Assembly (NCBI RefSeq): GCF_011075055.1 | Contig: NC_058151.1 | Coordinates: 6,838,251-6,902,250 of the forward strand | Reading direction: 5' to 3' | DNA length: 64,000 bases | DNA from: Mangifera indica | Lineage: Eukaryota; Streptophyta; Magnoliopsida; Sapindales; Anacardiaceae | Part shown: positions 12,076-24,223 of the stretch, piece after piece | Position numbering within the stretch: the first letter of the stretch is position 1 | Layout: each line of letters starts with the position of its first letter | Notes under the pieces: model-generated | What the model saw: the letters and a program-made list of their open reading frames with translations, nothing else | The model's database searches: none | Told to the model about the DNA's origin: nothing | Made by a program: the position numbers and the translations under genes

Positions 12076-13146
12076 ACAATATTATATATGTATATTTTTT
12101 ATACACCGATGATGTCTCATAATATAATAAGATCATTCAATCACAGATCGATATATCAATTTAGATCTAAATCGTGTATGAAAAATATATACATATAATT
12201 TTATATATATTTATAAATTTCTGTTAGATCTAAATTATATTACATTAACGTAAATTCAATTGATATCTCATAATATTATAATATAATTTATTCTGCCCTA
12301 AAATTCTACAAACGCCATGGCATAAAATGATGCAAAGTAACTCATTATGTTGCCTTAAAAATGACCAAATTCATTTTGAAGGAAAAGTTGACTCTGTTAT
12401 TCACATCAGTTCAATAAAATGAATGATGTTCATTTTTAGGGCTATATGCAACAGAAGAAACAATAACCATAACTACGTCCACATTCATGCTTAATCAAAA
12501 AGATAATATATGTCCACATTCATTGCCAGGAACATCTAGATTAAAGGCAACTGCATATAGAGAACAAAGAACGGGTCAAGTCATACTTGATTTCTGAATA
12601 TTCTCGGGATGCACGTGCCCGCAGCCCGCTAAATGGAAGTTAAACATATCATTCCCTATCAAAGACAAATTCAATAGTCGAAGGGAAAATTTTAAGTGCA
12701 ACCAAATATAAATTTAAATTTTTTTAATAAATTATTAAAATTTAATTATTAATTTATTTGATTAAATAATTATAAAATTAATTATTAGATCTAAGATTTA
12801 TTTTATTTAATATAATTGATTCTATTCTAAATATCATACTCTGATTTTAATGAGATTTTTTATTATAAAAAAATAAATTAAACCAACTAAAAGTAAAAAA
12901 TAAAAAGAGAGTAAATTTTAATACAGAAGTCTTTTAAAATGTTTTATATATATATTCATTTTAAAATCTATGGGATTATTTTTAAGCCCCTGACTGTTTT
13001 TCCAATATCCATAACCCCCCTTTGATACTGTTAATTACTCTAAAACCCAAGCTATTATGATTTTTTTTTTCAAATTTTTAATTGGATAAAGTGTAAAACA
13101 GTACACACCCCCATAATTGCAAAATTATTATAGGTGTATGTCTTTT
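12076..13146. other. AT-rich intergenic stretch, no gene seen
   Basis: No coding frame. Around 12950-13090 a pyrimidine/purine pattern (CCCCTGACTG, AACCCCCC) resembles MULE or MITE arms but has no visible partner. Confidence 0.35.
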
Positions 13147-13980
13147 TGTTAGAGTATATGCTCTAAAGACAATTATCAAGTCAATGTATTTGTAATTGTT
13201 TCATATTTATATATAAATAAAATTGACATTTCTTCATATATATATATATATTACTTTGGTAATTAGTTGAATGCCCTTAAGATGATGGAACAGTGATAAA
13301 GAGATCAATGCATATCAATAATTATAGAAACCCCACGTTCACATGAAATGACCATTTTAGAATTATTTATAGTTCCAATATTATTTTGACTTATGGTATA
13401 AATAATACTGTTAAGATTATTATAGTATTTAATAACTCTACTAAAAAGTACTAATAGATCTCACATGTTAAAATTGTTTTTTGACAACCTTGTGCAATAC
13501 ATGGGTGTATGCTAACTAGATGTGTTCCCCTAATTGACTCATTAAGAGAATTTCATATGAATAGTTACTCTTATGTTTATGCAATACATCCCCAAATAAG
13601 TAGTGATACATGTGATCCTTTGACTTAAAGTCATCAAACTCTCTTGTACAAAGATTGATATGGATTGATACCAATCCAATATAGTCCTTAAGAAAGGATT
13701 ATCAAAACGTTGGTGATTAACCATATTAAGAGATTTATAAAGGCTATAGTAGATTGATAAATGATTTATTAGTCGTAATTACATGAGGTAGATATCTTTA
13801 TTAGACCTATTAATGGATGTCAACAACCATTCAAATATTGATTGATAGTGGCATTGAGAAACCTTGATTTGTATTGACTGATAATGGAATTGAGATGTCA
13901 ATAATATCTAATTGTTGATACAGATGTCAGTAAATACAAATAAAAGTTTCTTTAAGGTAAACATAATTTTGTGTTGTAGC
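13147..13980 (+). repeat. Family D copia LTR, 3'-truncated
   Basis: Starts TGTTAGAGTATATGCTCTA and shares ordered blocks with the LTRs at 61022 and 61840: ATGACCATTTTAGAA, GTGATACATGTGATCCTTTG followed by ACTTAAAGTCA, CTTGTACAAAGATTGATATG, and ATTAAGAGATTTATAAAGGC. It fades out after about 830 bp, like the copy at 61022-61839. No coding sequence. Confidence 0.55.
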
Positions 13981-14664
13981 CTCAAAAGGATGACAATTGA
14001 TGAAATGACTTAATTGTACAGTAATCGTTTTGTTGACATGTTGATGTCTATTGCTAATAATTCATCATTTGGGTGGCTATGCCGTCTTGCTAAAAGCCAA
14101 TTTCAATATGTGTATAGATGGCTTACGAATTTTAGTTTCATCATGAATCCATTCATTACACATATGAAAAAGAGCCCATGGGTCTCAACAAAAAGGGTAG
14201 AAATCTAGAGGCTTTGGGTTGTATAAAGTGAATTGTGCTCAAAATTTGGGATGATAATGTATTTGTCTATCAATTACGTTGGGATTTTATATTGTATTGA
14301 TACACAATTTAGTTTATAGATTTTTTTTTGATGTTATAATTATGCTATTTGACATCCTTTGTTCACTTTCATAACTTTTTTATATGAAAGGTATTTTAGT
14401 AATTTTGATAAATGATGAACATATATGTGGATGGTTTAAGTGAAATAGTTTGAGATACTAACTCCTTCTATAAAGTAGTACTTTTGGATAAGGTGTTACA
14501 TTTTTGTCTCATTCCAACAATAGTTGTTAGATTTGGTGGACTTTTAGTGTTCCATTTCATAATAGAATTTTAGAATATACACTACAAACAACCATACATT
14601 ATAAGTGAACACTTATTCATGCATGTGATTACAAGGTGAATGACTCGTGAATCACTCTTGTGAG

Positions 14665-15056
14665 GGTTAGATTCGAGCTAAGCTTGTTCAAGCTTGAGTT
14701 TGAGTTTGGTTCAAACGAGCCTAAAATGAACTTGGCTAAAGTAAGCTTAAGCTTAAGCTTGAGCCTAAAAGTTTAATATTTTTGAGCTCTAGCTTTAAGG
14801 GTGTTCGACTCATAAAGTTTGTGAGTTTAAAAATTTTGATACGAATCGATTAAAATGACATTGTTTTGAGCAATACACATTAAAAGGATGTTATTTTAGT
14901 ATCGAGTCAAGCTTAAAGCTCTATTTGAGCTTGAACTCAAACTGAATTTGAGCTCAACTCCTCTCAAACGAGTTAAGCTAGAACACATTTAAAGCGAGCT
15001 TGACTCTACTGAGGTGAGTTACAACTCAATTCGATTTAAATCCAACTCTAACTCCC
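14665..15056. repeat. Small TIR repeat rich in AAGCTTGAGC words
   Basis: The stretch starts GGGTTAGATTCGAGCTAAGC and ends so that its reverse complement reads AGAGTTGGATTTAAATCG, an imperfect terminal inverted repeat. The interior is dense in AAGCTTGAG and GAGCTCAA words on both strands. A related copy lies at 47745-48196. Class is uncertain; a non-autonomous hAT-type element is one possibility. Confidence 0.4.
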
Positions 15057-16921
15057 ATAATTGGTTTTAGAATTATTTTTGAATTCTAGAATTGTAACAA
15101 TGAACACCTATGCATTTGAAGGTACACCTATTCATGAAGCCAAATTACAATTTTAACCTTTGCCACCCCATAAGTATATTCTAAGGGTAAACTGGTTATT
15201 TTTAGTTTTTTATTAATTTAGGCTTAAGTGTGGTTGTCAAGTGTAATCTATGGTTGTGCATGCTAGCAGTGCACACTTGTGTATGTGCAGTGAAAGGAAA
15301 TATAGCTTTTTAAATGGGGAAAGTTGAATTTTATCTAAGTGCCAAAACATGTACATTTGTGTATGAAGGTGGTGCATGCCTCTACACCTTATAAGGATGA
15401 GCGGTACCAGTTGGTCATTATGAATGTCTGTGCATGATTAAGAAACACATTTTCAAAGATCATGGAATGCGATTATCATTGAGAAACTATTTGAACAATC
15501 ATGTAGGGAGGTTGCATAGATGTGATCGATATTATAAGTTGAAAGATATAAAAGAGATAAGTCTTGATTGAGAGTCATTTGTACCAATTTGTTTTATAGA
15601 GCAAAAAGAAAGGAGAAAAATAGGGTACTTGGAACATATAGTGTTTTGTGAGACTTTTCAAGAGAGATCAAAGATTTCATAATTCCTTGTAGCCTCACAA
15701 AGACCAGTGGAACACCGAAATCCAAGTATGATTTGGTTATCCTTATTATCAATTACAAAATATGAAATGCATGTGATACATGTTATAACACTTATTTTCG
15801 AATGAATTTAAGTAGAAAGATGAATAATAAACTTGTTTGGTGTATGGATATATTAGTGAACATGATCGAAAACCATGTGAAAGTATGATTCCACATAACA
15901 GGGTGTTAATATGTATAATAAACATGTATACAAGTATTTTGGGATGATGGATTTGACCTATAGGGTAGAGATTTGCTTTTCTTGTATTATGAAATAGAGC
16001 TTGTTTGTTAGAAAATGTTAGAAACTTTAACACATACAATGGTGCACAGTCGTGCACAAAAAGGTGAATGGTCATGCATGCTATAGCTAAGCGACTATGT
16101 TGTCATGTGTAGGGTGCACAACTATGACACTGTGTAATAGGGACAAATAAACGTGCATTATAAGTTGCATGCCTATACATAAAATGTTTGAATACACGAT
16201 CATGTGTGCAAAGGTGTACGATCGTGATAAAAGTTAGAAATTTGGCAAATGTTAAGGAAGGGTTATAAGACCATAAGTCTATAGAATGACGCATAATTGC
16301 AATTCAATATATGTACACCCATGCATACTTATCAAGGTGAATGTTTTACAAGGTCAGTCACACTTGTGCATATAAGACAATTTATGGTCCTTGTTAGAGG
16401 TGGAACACAACAATCAGTAAAAGAAAAATGCTTGTCCATGTGTAAGCAATATAAACCCTAAACAAAATAGATTTGGGTTAAATTTAGGAAAATTCATTAA
16501 AAGTAAAAAAATGATTGAGTAAGCATTAATAATCACTAGTTATGTGTAATAAGACGTATGATATGTGAAAACATTTAGGTGGTAGCTAGATACCCATAAG
16601 ATACTTCATGCACTCGGCGCCAATGCATAGAATAGTTCATGTTATTTTAGGACTGCTTGGAAAAAGAGAACTGCATTAGATTATTTCTGACGTAACCAAT
16701 GAGATTCTTGTAGTTTTGCACATATAAAAGGAGATGGACTACGATCAAATTCCCTGTATGGTTAGGGTGTCAAAGCTTAATCAAACATAAGCCTAACGGG
16801 TATTGTGCTATTTGTACTAATAGTAATATACATAATAAATGTCATTCAAATATGCTTTCATAGGATATTTGGGATGTTAAAACAAGGAGTTACATATCTA
16901 ATTGATATTGTAAGATTATAA

Positions 16922-19430
16922 TGTAACACCCTTCTTTAGAAGTACTGCCCTTTAGAGAAATATGTCACTACTTAGATTACCTGAACAAGAATTTATATGG
17001 CATTATTTAAAAACATCATACCATATCTCAAAATTACCAAAATACCTTCATCATAAAAACCATTACTTGGAGGCATACAAAGGATGCCATGAACATAAAA
17101 CAAGATACTAAAATCATATTATTAAACAGTGTGTAGCTAAATACACAATATCTTATTCATAACATAAAAAATAACATAAACAATAAAAAATCCCAAATTA
17201 CCCTTATGCTGACTCTATGCTTTCAGCCTACCACTCACCTTACAATCATCACGATCACTCATACTTACACTGCTGAAAGTAGGGGAACAAGTGATAAAAC
17301 ACTTAGTAAATAGGAGACTCTATCACTTACTTTTACATAATCCCCAAAATGCCTTTGACTCGACCTATGCTCATTCTTTCATCTAAAATCTGTCACTAAA
17401 GCCCCACTAGGATGATAATGGGTCTTATATCTCATATTTGTATCTTAAACTGATCTTGAGAATATCTAAGCTACATATCATAACTCTTGAATCAAACTAT
17501 GTCTTATTCAATCACTATAAGACCACTCCTTAGATCTATACTAGTGTGAGCATATCATTTCTAGGTGAAAGCACTATTATTTGTTTGGAAGCTATGTCCT
17601 ATAGTCAGATACCAAGTCGATTAGACTGGATCGAATATAGAGATTTGATACCTTGGTCATATGAGCACTCGTCATTCAGTCCACTCACTTAAACCACTAT
17701 TGGAATGTTGAACATTATAATAACTAAACTTTACTACAAGCTAGTACCTTACTACGAGTACGGTGCCTTACTGTAGGTAGTGTAGGAAGTATGTACATAT
17801 AATGTTCCTTTGTAACGATCCTAAGACGTCTAGCATACATGCATCTCGAGCCTCAGGTCATCTTTTGTTCGTCTTAGCTTTCACCTTAATCATAGCTCAT
17901 GCCCTATTATAATCTTATCTCTTGGGCACATTAGATACTACTGCGTATCTAGAATCTTTATACTGTCTTTTAGGATGACCCGTAAGCCTTTAGCCTAGTT
18001 CCTTTTTTCTTTCTTTAATCTGGTCCTTATATATAGGATTTTATATTAGGTTACATGGGTATGTATCTTTTTCCTTCTACAAGAGACACGACCATCCTTT
18101 CAAGGTCATGTCACTTATTTGCTATACAAACGGGCATGTTACTTCTAAAACACAGGCATGTTATTTCTTTATACAATACATGATCTTCATTCATCGGGAA
18201 CTCTTGCCATGCTTAATATTAATTACACATGGGCATATGTCCTTCCAAGGATGGGTGTGTGTCTTTCCAAACTTAACATTTCTTTCAAACTCACTACACT
18301 TCGACTTGTGTACTCCTTAAAGGTATTTTAGTCACTTAACCCCACAACGTTCGCACATAAAGTATAGATAGACAAATTTTATGCCTTAGTTGACTATCTG
18401 TCGATCAATGCTATCCAATAGTCATCTAAGTGCCAAAAAAATTTAATTTGAAATATGGGTTTCGTGTACATGAACATATCTTCCATATCACTCAATAATG
18501 TGACGAACCAAATAGACCTATTTTTATATCTTATTAGTCCTTATGCCTTCTCAAATTATCTAATTCGCTCCACACAACCATACAACAATTAGCAATAATA
18601 ATAAACCTATTAAGTTGACTACATCATCATCACCACTCAACAAATTGTAAGGTACATATATAAGCAAAAAATATGTCAATCCTTATAAGCAATTAAGATT
18701 AAAGCATAAAATCATTATAGCACAATCTGACGTCATAAACATCATATATCTCTTTTAACTTTAACAAATTCAACAAAAGGTTCAATTGTAGTAACAAATC
18801 CTAAATAATTATTCTCTATTAATCATCTAACTATCTTATAATTAATTCAATAAGATTTTCCCCAAAGCATATCAATGTTGTCACCATTCAATAACTGGCA
18901 AAGGAAAACTCCTTAATCAACCACAATTCATGTGAAAATCGTAGAAAAATAAAGTCTACTTACCTTTTTTCTGTAATTTGTAGGTTTAGAGTTTATCGCT
19001 AACCCTTTTTTCTCTTTTCTTTCTTTCTTACCACATCATCAGAAAACAATCATCAAAAGTCCTATGCTCAACATTGTTAAACACTTTATCCAAATTCTCT
19101 ATTCTAAGGATTTATGCGTTCTAATTTTGAGGATAACGAATGCCCCAAATTCAACACAATATTCTCTTTTAAAATTGTCAATGCATAATGCCACACACGA
19201 GCATGTTTCTACCCCACACATAGTCATATGTCATTTAAATTTAAATTAGTGCCATGCTTATCCATTTCGACTAATGTGGCAACCAACACACGAGCGTAAC
19301 CATCCTATACATTGTCGCCCCTCAAATAAAATTCACAACTCATTAATTTATTCAAATTGCTTACATCATACATACACATTAACTTCAAAAAATGACATAT
19401 TACTCTTAAGACATACTTATGGGTGTTACA
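16922..19430 (-). mobile_element. Family B gypsy solo LTR (2,509 bp), nested
   Basis: Begins TGTAACACCC and ends GGGTGTTACA. Flanks on both sides rejoin into sequence collinear with 8352-8380 of the other copy (TATTGTAAG...ACTAGTCATC). On the minus strand the start TGTAACACCCATAAGTATGTC matches the LTR start at 22690. Orientation is set by that match and by the reversed ACTTAGTAAATAGGAGA block (17300-17320). No coding capacity. A clean 5-bp target duplication is not visible. Confidence 0.65.
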
Positions 19431-19635
19431 AATGACTAGTCATCCAGGATAATAGTACCTTAAGGAGGGGTAGAAGGAATGCCGTAGTATAGCATGGACA
19501 AATATATGAGATATTGGAAAGTATTTGAGAGCATACTTTTATTAAAATTAAGAACACAGTATAGTAATGGAACACTAGTATGAGTTTGTTTGATTATTGT
19601 GGTGTCTCAATAGATCATCTATTTATTGAGTGTTT

Positions 19636-21130
19636 TGTTAGTGTATGCCTTAGGAATCATTTTTGTTGTTAGTTTTAGAGCATTTCATCTTGTATACATG
19701 TAAATATGATTTATTAATTAAAAAAAAAAATCTTCTTCTATTCACATGCATAAACTAAATTCTTTATTTATTTCAATATAAAATATGTATGTGAATTGTC
19801 AAGATAATTCACTTTGTAAGTAAAATTGAATTATCAAATTATTCCCTAAGGATATGATATTAGTTGAGCAATAATATCACATAGTAGACATACTGAATAT
19901 CTCTATTGAATATCATAAGATAATATCAGTATGAGTGATGATGATAGTCATGTCATTAAGATATTAGTATGAATTAACAGTTAGTAAACTATTTTTCAAA
20001 TGTGACTAATTACGATTAGTCATATAGTCATTATAAGGTAGTCAATGATTTATCATTTGACTGTACTACTATACGAATTAATCTTTTAACTTGAGATATA
20101 TCCGATACAGATGTGTATGGTTCATTTAGTGCATAAATGAGAAGTTAGTCATGTTTCATATGAAAATGCCATGTTGTCATGCATTGTTTGCTTGTAGAGA
20201 TGAATAATGATCAAAATAGGATTCGTTGACTCAGATTTATTGGATTTAGAGTATCTATTGACTTGAGAATAATCCGACTCTAGTTCTTAAACACATGTAG
20301 AAAAATATTAGAAACTAAAAATCTTTGGCTAGAATATAATATAAGTCATATGAAAGATGCCAAATATATTGATCGACAATTGGTGAGACATTGAGATTAG
20401 GGTTTTGATAAACTATAAGCTCAAACTTGATCAAGATTGAACAACAAAAGAATCTTACCTATATGAAACATACGATCAGAAGAATATGTTCGGTAGAGTG
20501 TTTTTTCATTATGGTTTAAGGGTTATGACACACTGCTAGATGCTTACCATAGTCGATGAGTTTTTCATATGTTTTTTCAAATTATTTGAAAAAAAGGCTC
20601 ACAGCTAAGTCATGGTGAGCCTAAATAGTCATACTAATAAAACAAGTATTTTAGAGAGTAAGGATTGATTATCCTAGGTTGGCTAGCATCTTTCGAGGTG
20701 TAATAAAGATTACATCATCTAAAGTGTTATACAGATGTTAAATAACATTTTAAGAGTTAAGGTGTTAATAAGATAAAACTAAGATGACTAATATATATGT
20801 ATGATATACATGCATAACTATTGTTTAAATTGAGAATTTACAAAGGCCATGCAACAATTACCTAATGGCTAACTAAGTCCACCAATATATAAAGCCAAAA
20901 TTAGTTTATTTTTAGCAAATGAACTCATTTTGAGTTAAAACATTTCTCTCACTTTTTTCTCACTTTAAAATCTCGACCAAGGAAGAAAAAGCTTGGTTTG
21001 GTGGACCTTTTTAGGGGCTTGACAAGTGTAAAGCTCTTCTCCATCATTTTACATCAAATATTCAAGCTTGGAGTGGGTATAAAGTCTAACATTCTTTATA
21101 TATGCTTGTATACCATTGATTCTTGCATAT
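19636..21130 (+). mobile_element. Family C copia solo LTR, nested
   Basis: Starts TGTTAGTGTATGCCTTAGG, the mirror image of the LTR start at 5794, and stays collinear with it (CACATAGTAGACATACTG, ATTATGGTTTAAGGG, CACTGCTAGATGCTTACCATAG). It interrupts a family B LTR exactly after TTATTGAGTGTTT. The right edge is inferred from where family B sequence resumes (TGTTGTTTTACAGG near 21210) and may be off by 80 bp. Confidence 0.55.
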
Positions 21131-21606
21131 ATGTTACATGCACGTTGGTTTTACATCATCTTCTTCACCATATTCTTTCAATTTTCACACTCACATGTTC
21201 CATTTATGTTGTTTTACAGGTAAACAAGGTTAGTAGTGAGACATGCAAGGGAGTTAGTGGGTCATCTAAGGAAAAATTGCATAAGGAGGGGTTCGAGTTT
21301 CATCTTACAATTTATGTTTCTATTTTTGTATCAGACTTAAGTACTTGTTTCTTGTTGTTGCACAATTCAGTTTATTGGATGTTGATGTGATATAAACTTA
21401 TGTTTGAGATTATTGTTTTACCTTGATAGAGTTTTCAACTCAAATATTTTACACCTTTTGCACATGATTTGAGATATGTATATCATGCATGATATTTGGT
21501 TAATACATTGTGTTTTGAAATAAAGGTCTAAAGTCTTAAGTCAGCACGTCTATTCGGGTTCTTATTCTCTCTAAGGGTATGTATTTGGAGAGGGGTATTA
21601 TAACCT

Positions 21607-22332
21607 TATTGATTTAAACTAGGACCAAAATATAATATTAAAACATTTGGGTCTAACTAAAATTTTGCAAAAATATAAGGTTCAAAAATAATTTGACAAA
21701 TAGCTAAATAAATAAAATTTTAATTAATTTTATATGTTTAATTTGCCATATTGTTTTATTATGCATAGTGATTGATACATAAGCCTTAGACCTATGGATC
21801 CTTTTTATTTTATAATCTCAAGAATGAATGCTTGTAATATTTAAATATGACCATTGTGTGCTGCGTTTTCACTTATACATTGATATGCATTCTGTTCCCA
21901 TCTCACTCCCTTTAAATATAACTTGAGATTTCTACTTTTAACAATGTAAATTAGATTAGTTTTTTCTTTTTAAATAAAAATTAATTTGTAATTGTAATGT
22001 ACTTGAAGACTAAACAAATAAGATTAAACACTTTTGAAGTCTTGAAGATTTGAAATGTAGGACTGTAAGTTGACTCGCTGATCTCTATAGGCTTGCAAGA
22101 CTTTACATTAATTGGGTCATATACCAACACATTAATTTTTACTTAGATCAAATGTTGGATTTAATTTTGCAAAATAAATCACTACATATGAAAACTTAAA
22201 ATTGGTGAGTTCATAAATGTAACAAATCCCTAAAATGAATATTAAGTGAGAAAATAACATAACACCTTGATTAAGTCTTTGTTCATTTAAACATAGTTTG
22301 CCAAAAAAAATGGTACACGTCTACTAGGTGGA
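21607..22332. other. Intergenic, no feature seen
   Basis: AT-rich sequence with no frame, terminal repeat or tandem structure that I could support. Confidence 0.4.
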
Positions 22333-22689
22333 AAATCAATGTCTATCTATTTGTATTGGTTCTAAACATAGATAGGTAAGGTAGCTTATCGGCTTGCATT
22401 GTCAATGAACATAACTCATATTTATAAGGCATTTTGTGTCACTACTATATAAGTACATCAATGATTTGACCCATGTGTTGAAAATCGAGGATGTTAAGCT
22501 AGAGGATAAATCAATGTATGAGGAACACATAGTGCAAATTTTAGACAAATAGATAAAAGTGCTCAAGAACAAATAAACTCCTTTAGTCACGTTTTTTTAA
22601 GGAATCATTGAGTCGAGGAGGCCACTAGGAAGATTGAGCAAAATATGAGGTAAAGATTTCAATGATGAAATTCAAATAAGAGGGAGGAA
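22333..22689 (+). pseudogene. Ty3/gypsy pol 3' end (integrase C-terminus and chromodomain-like tail)
   Basis: Translation gives IGKVAYRLALS, then after a frameshift YKYINDLTHVLKIEDVKLED, then KVLKNK and RNH-VEEAT motifs separated by stops. These are the integrase GPY/F region and chromodomain-like tail typical of plant chromoviruses. At least six stops and two frameshifts are present. Upstream gag-pol is absent from the window. The TGTAACA LTR follows at once, so this fragment links family B LTRs to chromovirus-type gypsy elements. Confidence 0.65.
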
Positions 22690-23480
22690 GTGTAACATCC
22701 ATAGATACGTCTCGAAGGTATTTTAGTCATTTACTATATTTTACGAATATTTGTGTATGTGTTATTGTTGAAGTGCATTGTATAGTCCTAAATGTTAAGA
22801 GTGCACGCCTCCCACATATGATGCAAGGACACTTTGGTCCTTTCCATATAAAGTTGTTTTAAAATTCTAAGTATAAGAGGATATATTATGCATAGTGTAT
22901 TACGAAGTTTGGTTATGTTTGGTAAGATTAAAGTGTATAACTAATTATTATATTTGGTTGGAAGTTATAAAAAAATATTAATATATTATTTTATTTATTA
23001 AATGAAATATTAAGAGGTTTAAAAATTATTAAGTAAGGAAAAAATAGTAATAAAATTAAGATTACATTTTAATACGTAAGGTGAATATAATAATCAAATT
23101 ACCTTCTATATTACTTGATACATCACCATTGATAATTGAAGATTACTGAAATATTTTATTATTTTACAAATTAAATAAGATGATAGAAGTAATATAATAT
23201 AGATTGCCAAGGTAATAATATATGGTTCCAACCAAATGCCCCTTATATGTCTTGTTTATATCTCTGTCTCTAAGATACTTTTCGACACATCAATGAGTCT
23301 TAACTCTTATTAAAAACTCATAAAATTTTATTTTTGTATGACTTGAACATAACCAAATAACAAATGTACATTTTTCCTCTATGCATGACTATGCACTCAA
23401 TCATATATGGGCATACCTCATAGAAGAGCATGTACGTTCACGTCTAATGTTTCAGGGGTGTACATGCATACATATGTTGT
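22690..23480 (+). repeat. 3' LTR of the gypsy fragment (family B), partial
   Basis: Starts TGTAACATCCATAGATACGT directly after the pol remnant, and its first 60 bp track the minus-strand start of the LTR at 19430 (including TATTTTAGTCATTTACT). Family-type words (AGAGTGCACGCC, GTGTACATGCATAC) occur to about 23470, after which similarity is lost. The end is not determined. Confidence 0.5.
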
Positions 23481-24100
23481 AATTTAACAAATAATCTTGA
23501 ATATATATTTTTTGAGATAATATCTAAAAAGGTTTATAAATAGAATTCAAAATAAATTATGAAATAATTTAATTTATTAAAATATTCTAACACAAATTAT
23601 TATATAGAATTCATAAATTGAATAATAAAAAAAATTAAATTACCTGATTTTGTACACCCTTAATAAATTTAGAAAATAACAAATAAATATTGATGATAGT
23701 TAATATAAAATTTGTTTCTATTATATTTAATCGAAATTAATATAAATGACATAAAAAATATTCTTAATAAAATTTTGTGGGTAAAGTGTTATTTAACTTA
23801 AGAGTTTTTCTAACAATTTTATTAAAAAAATATATATATAGTTTTATTTTTAATTTAATAGATGGGCGGAGAAATTACTTTTTCAAACTTAGAGGTATGA
23901 ATTGATCATTTTATTAAAGCTTGGGTTGGCTTGGATTTTTAAAAAAATTGTGAATAATTAATATTGAAACTTTTGAAATACGAATTTGGCATTGGTTTAT
24001 TTATCTCCGTAGATCCAATAATTACATATTACTAAGTCATAAATTAATCATTCCTAAAATCCAAAATAAAATTGAAAATACTGAAAGGTCGTAGTTTCAG
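23481..24100. other. AT-rich upstream region of the GH31 gene
   Basis: No gene or clear repeat. A stretch near 23770-23920 resembles a MULE arm (TTAATAGATGGGCGGAG, AAATTACTTTTTCAAAC) but has no visible partner arm. Confidence 0.35.
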
Positions 24101-24147
24101 GTTTGCGTACAAGAAAAAACAATTCAAGTTTGCGTACAAGAAAAAAA
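24101..24147 (+). repeat. Two tandem copies of a 20-bp promoter element, 27-bp period
   Basis: GTTTGCGTACAAGAAAAAA occurs at 24101 and again at 24128, separated by a short AT-rich spacer. Both lie 30-75 bp upstream of the TATA box. The core GCGTAC is a palindrome-like word that is rare in this AT-rich window. It could be a duplicated transcription factor site or a chance slippage duplication; no function can be read from sequence alone. Confidence 0.55.
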
Positions 24148-24175
24148 AAAATAATAATAAAAAAAATTAAATTTC

Positions 24176-24184
24176 TATAAATAG
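24176..24184 (+). promoter_or_regulatory. TATA box of the GH31 gene
   Basis: TATAAATAG sits 40 bp before the ATG at 24224 but only about 13 bp before an in-frame upstream ATG at 24197. Plant transcription usually starts 25-35 bp after the TATA box, which would fall near 24205-24215. That excludes the first ATG from the message and supports 24224 as the start. A further ATG at 24192 is closed by a stop after one codon. Confidence 0.6.
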
Positions 24185-24223
24185 AAAAAAAATGTCATGA
24201 CTATTGATGCCCAAAACAGTTGC

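Larger units (their letters stand above)
15200..21606 (+). mobile_element. Family B gypsy solo LTR split by two nested insertions
   Basis: Three blocks (15200-16921, 19431-19635, about 21130-21606) are collinear with the uninterrupted copy at 7370-8987 and together make about 2.4 kb, matching the 2.3-2.5 kb of other family B LTRs. The gaps are filled by an inverted family B LTR (16922-19430) and a family C copia LTR (19636-about 21130). The right end, near GGGGTATTATA at 21594-21604, corresponds to the family GGTGTTACA end. The left boundary is approximate. Confidence 0.6.

Noticed and set aside
15749..16294. Two minus-strand Cys/His-rich ORFs
   Set aside because: Located in the palindromic-word section of a family B LTR; the words create recurrent His/Cys codons.
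16922..19430. DNA transposon with TGTAACACCC/GGGTGTTACA inverted ends
   Set aside because: Ends of LTRs are often short inverted repeats. The start matches an LTR directly following a gypsy pol fragment at 22690, and other copies share a retroviral-type LTR framework, so a solo LTR fits better.
20998..21390. 130-codon hydrophobic protein
   Set aside because: It spans the junction of a copia LTR and a gypsy LTR, with no protein-like conservation between copies of either family.
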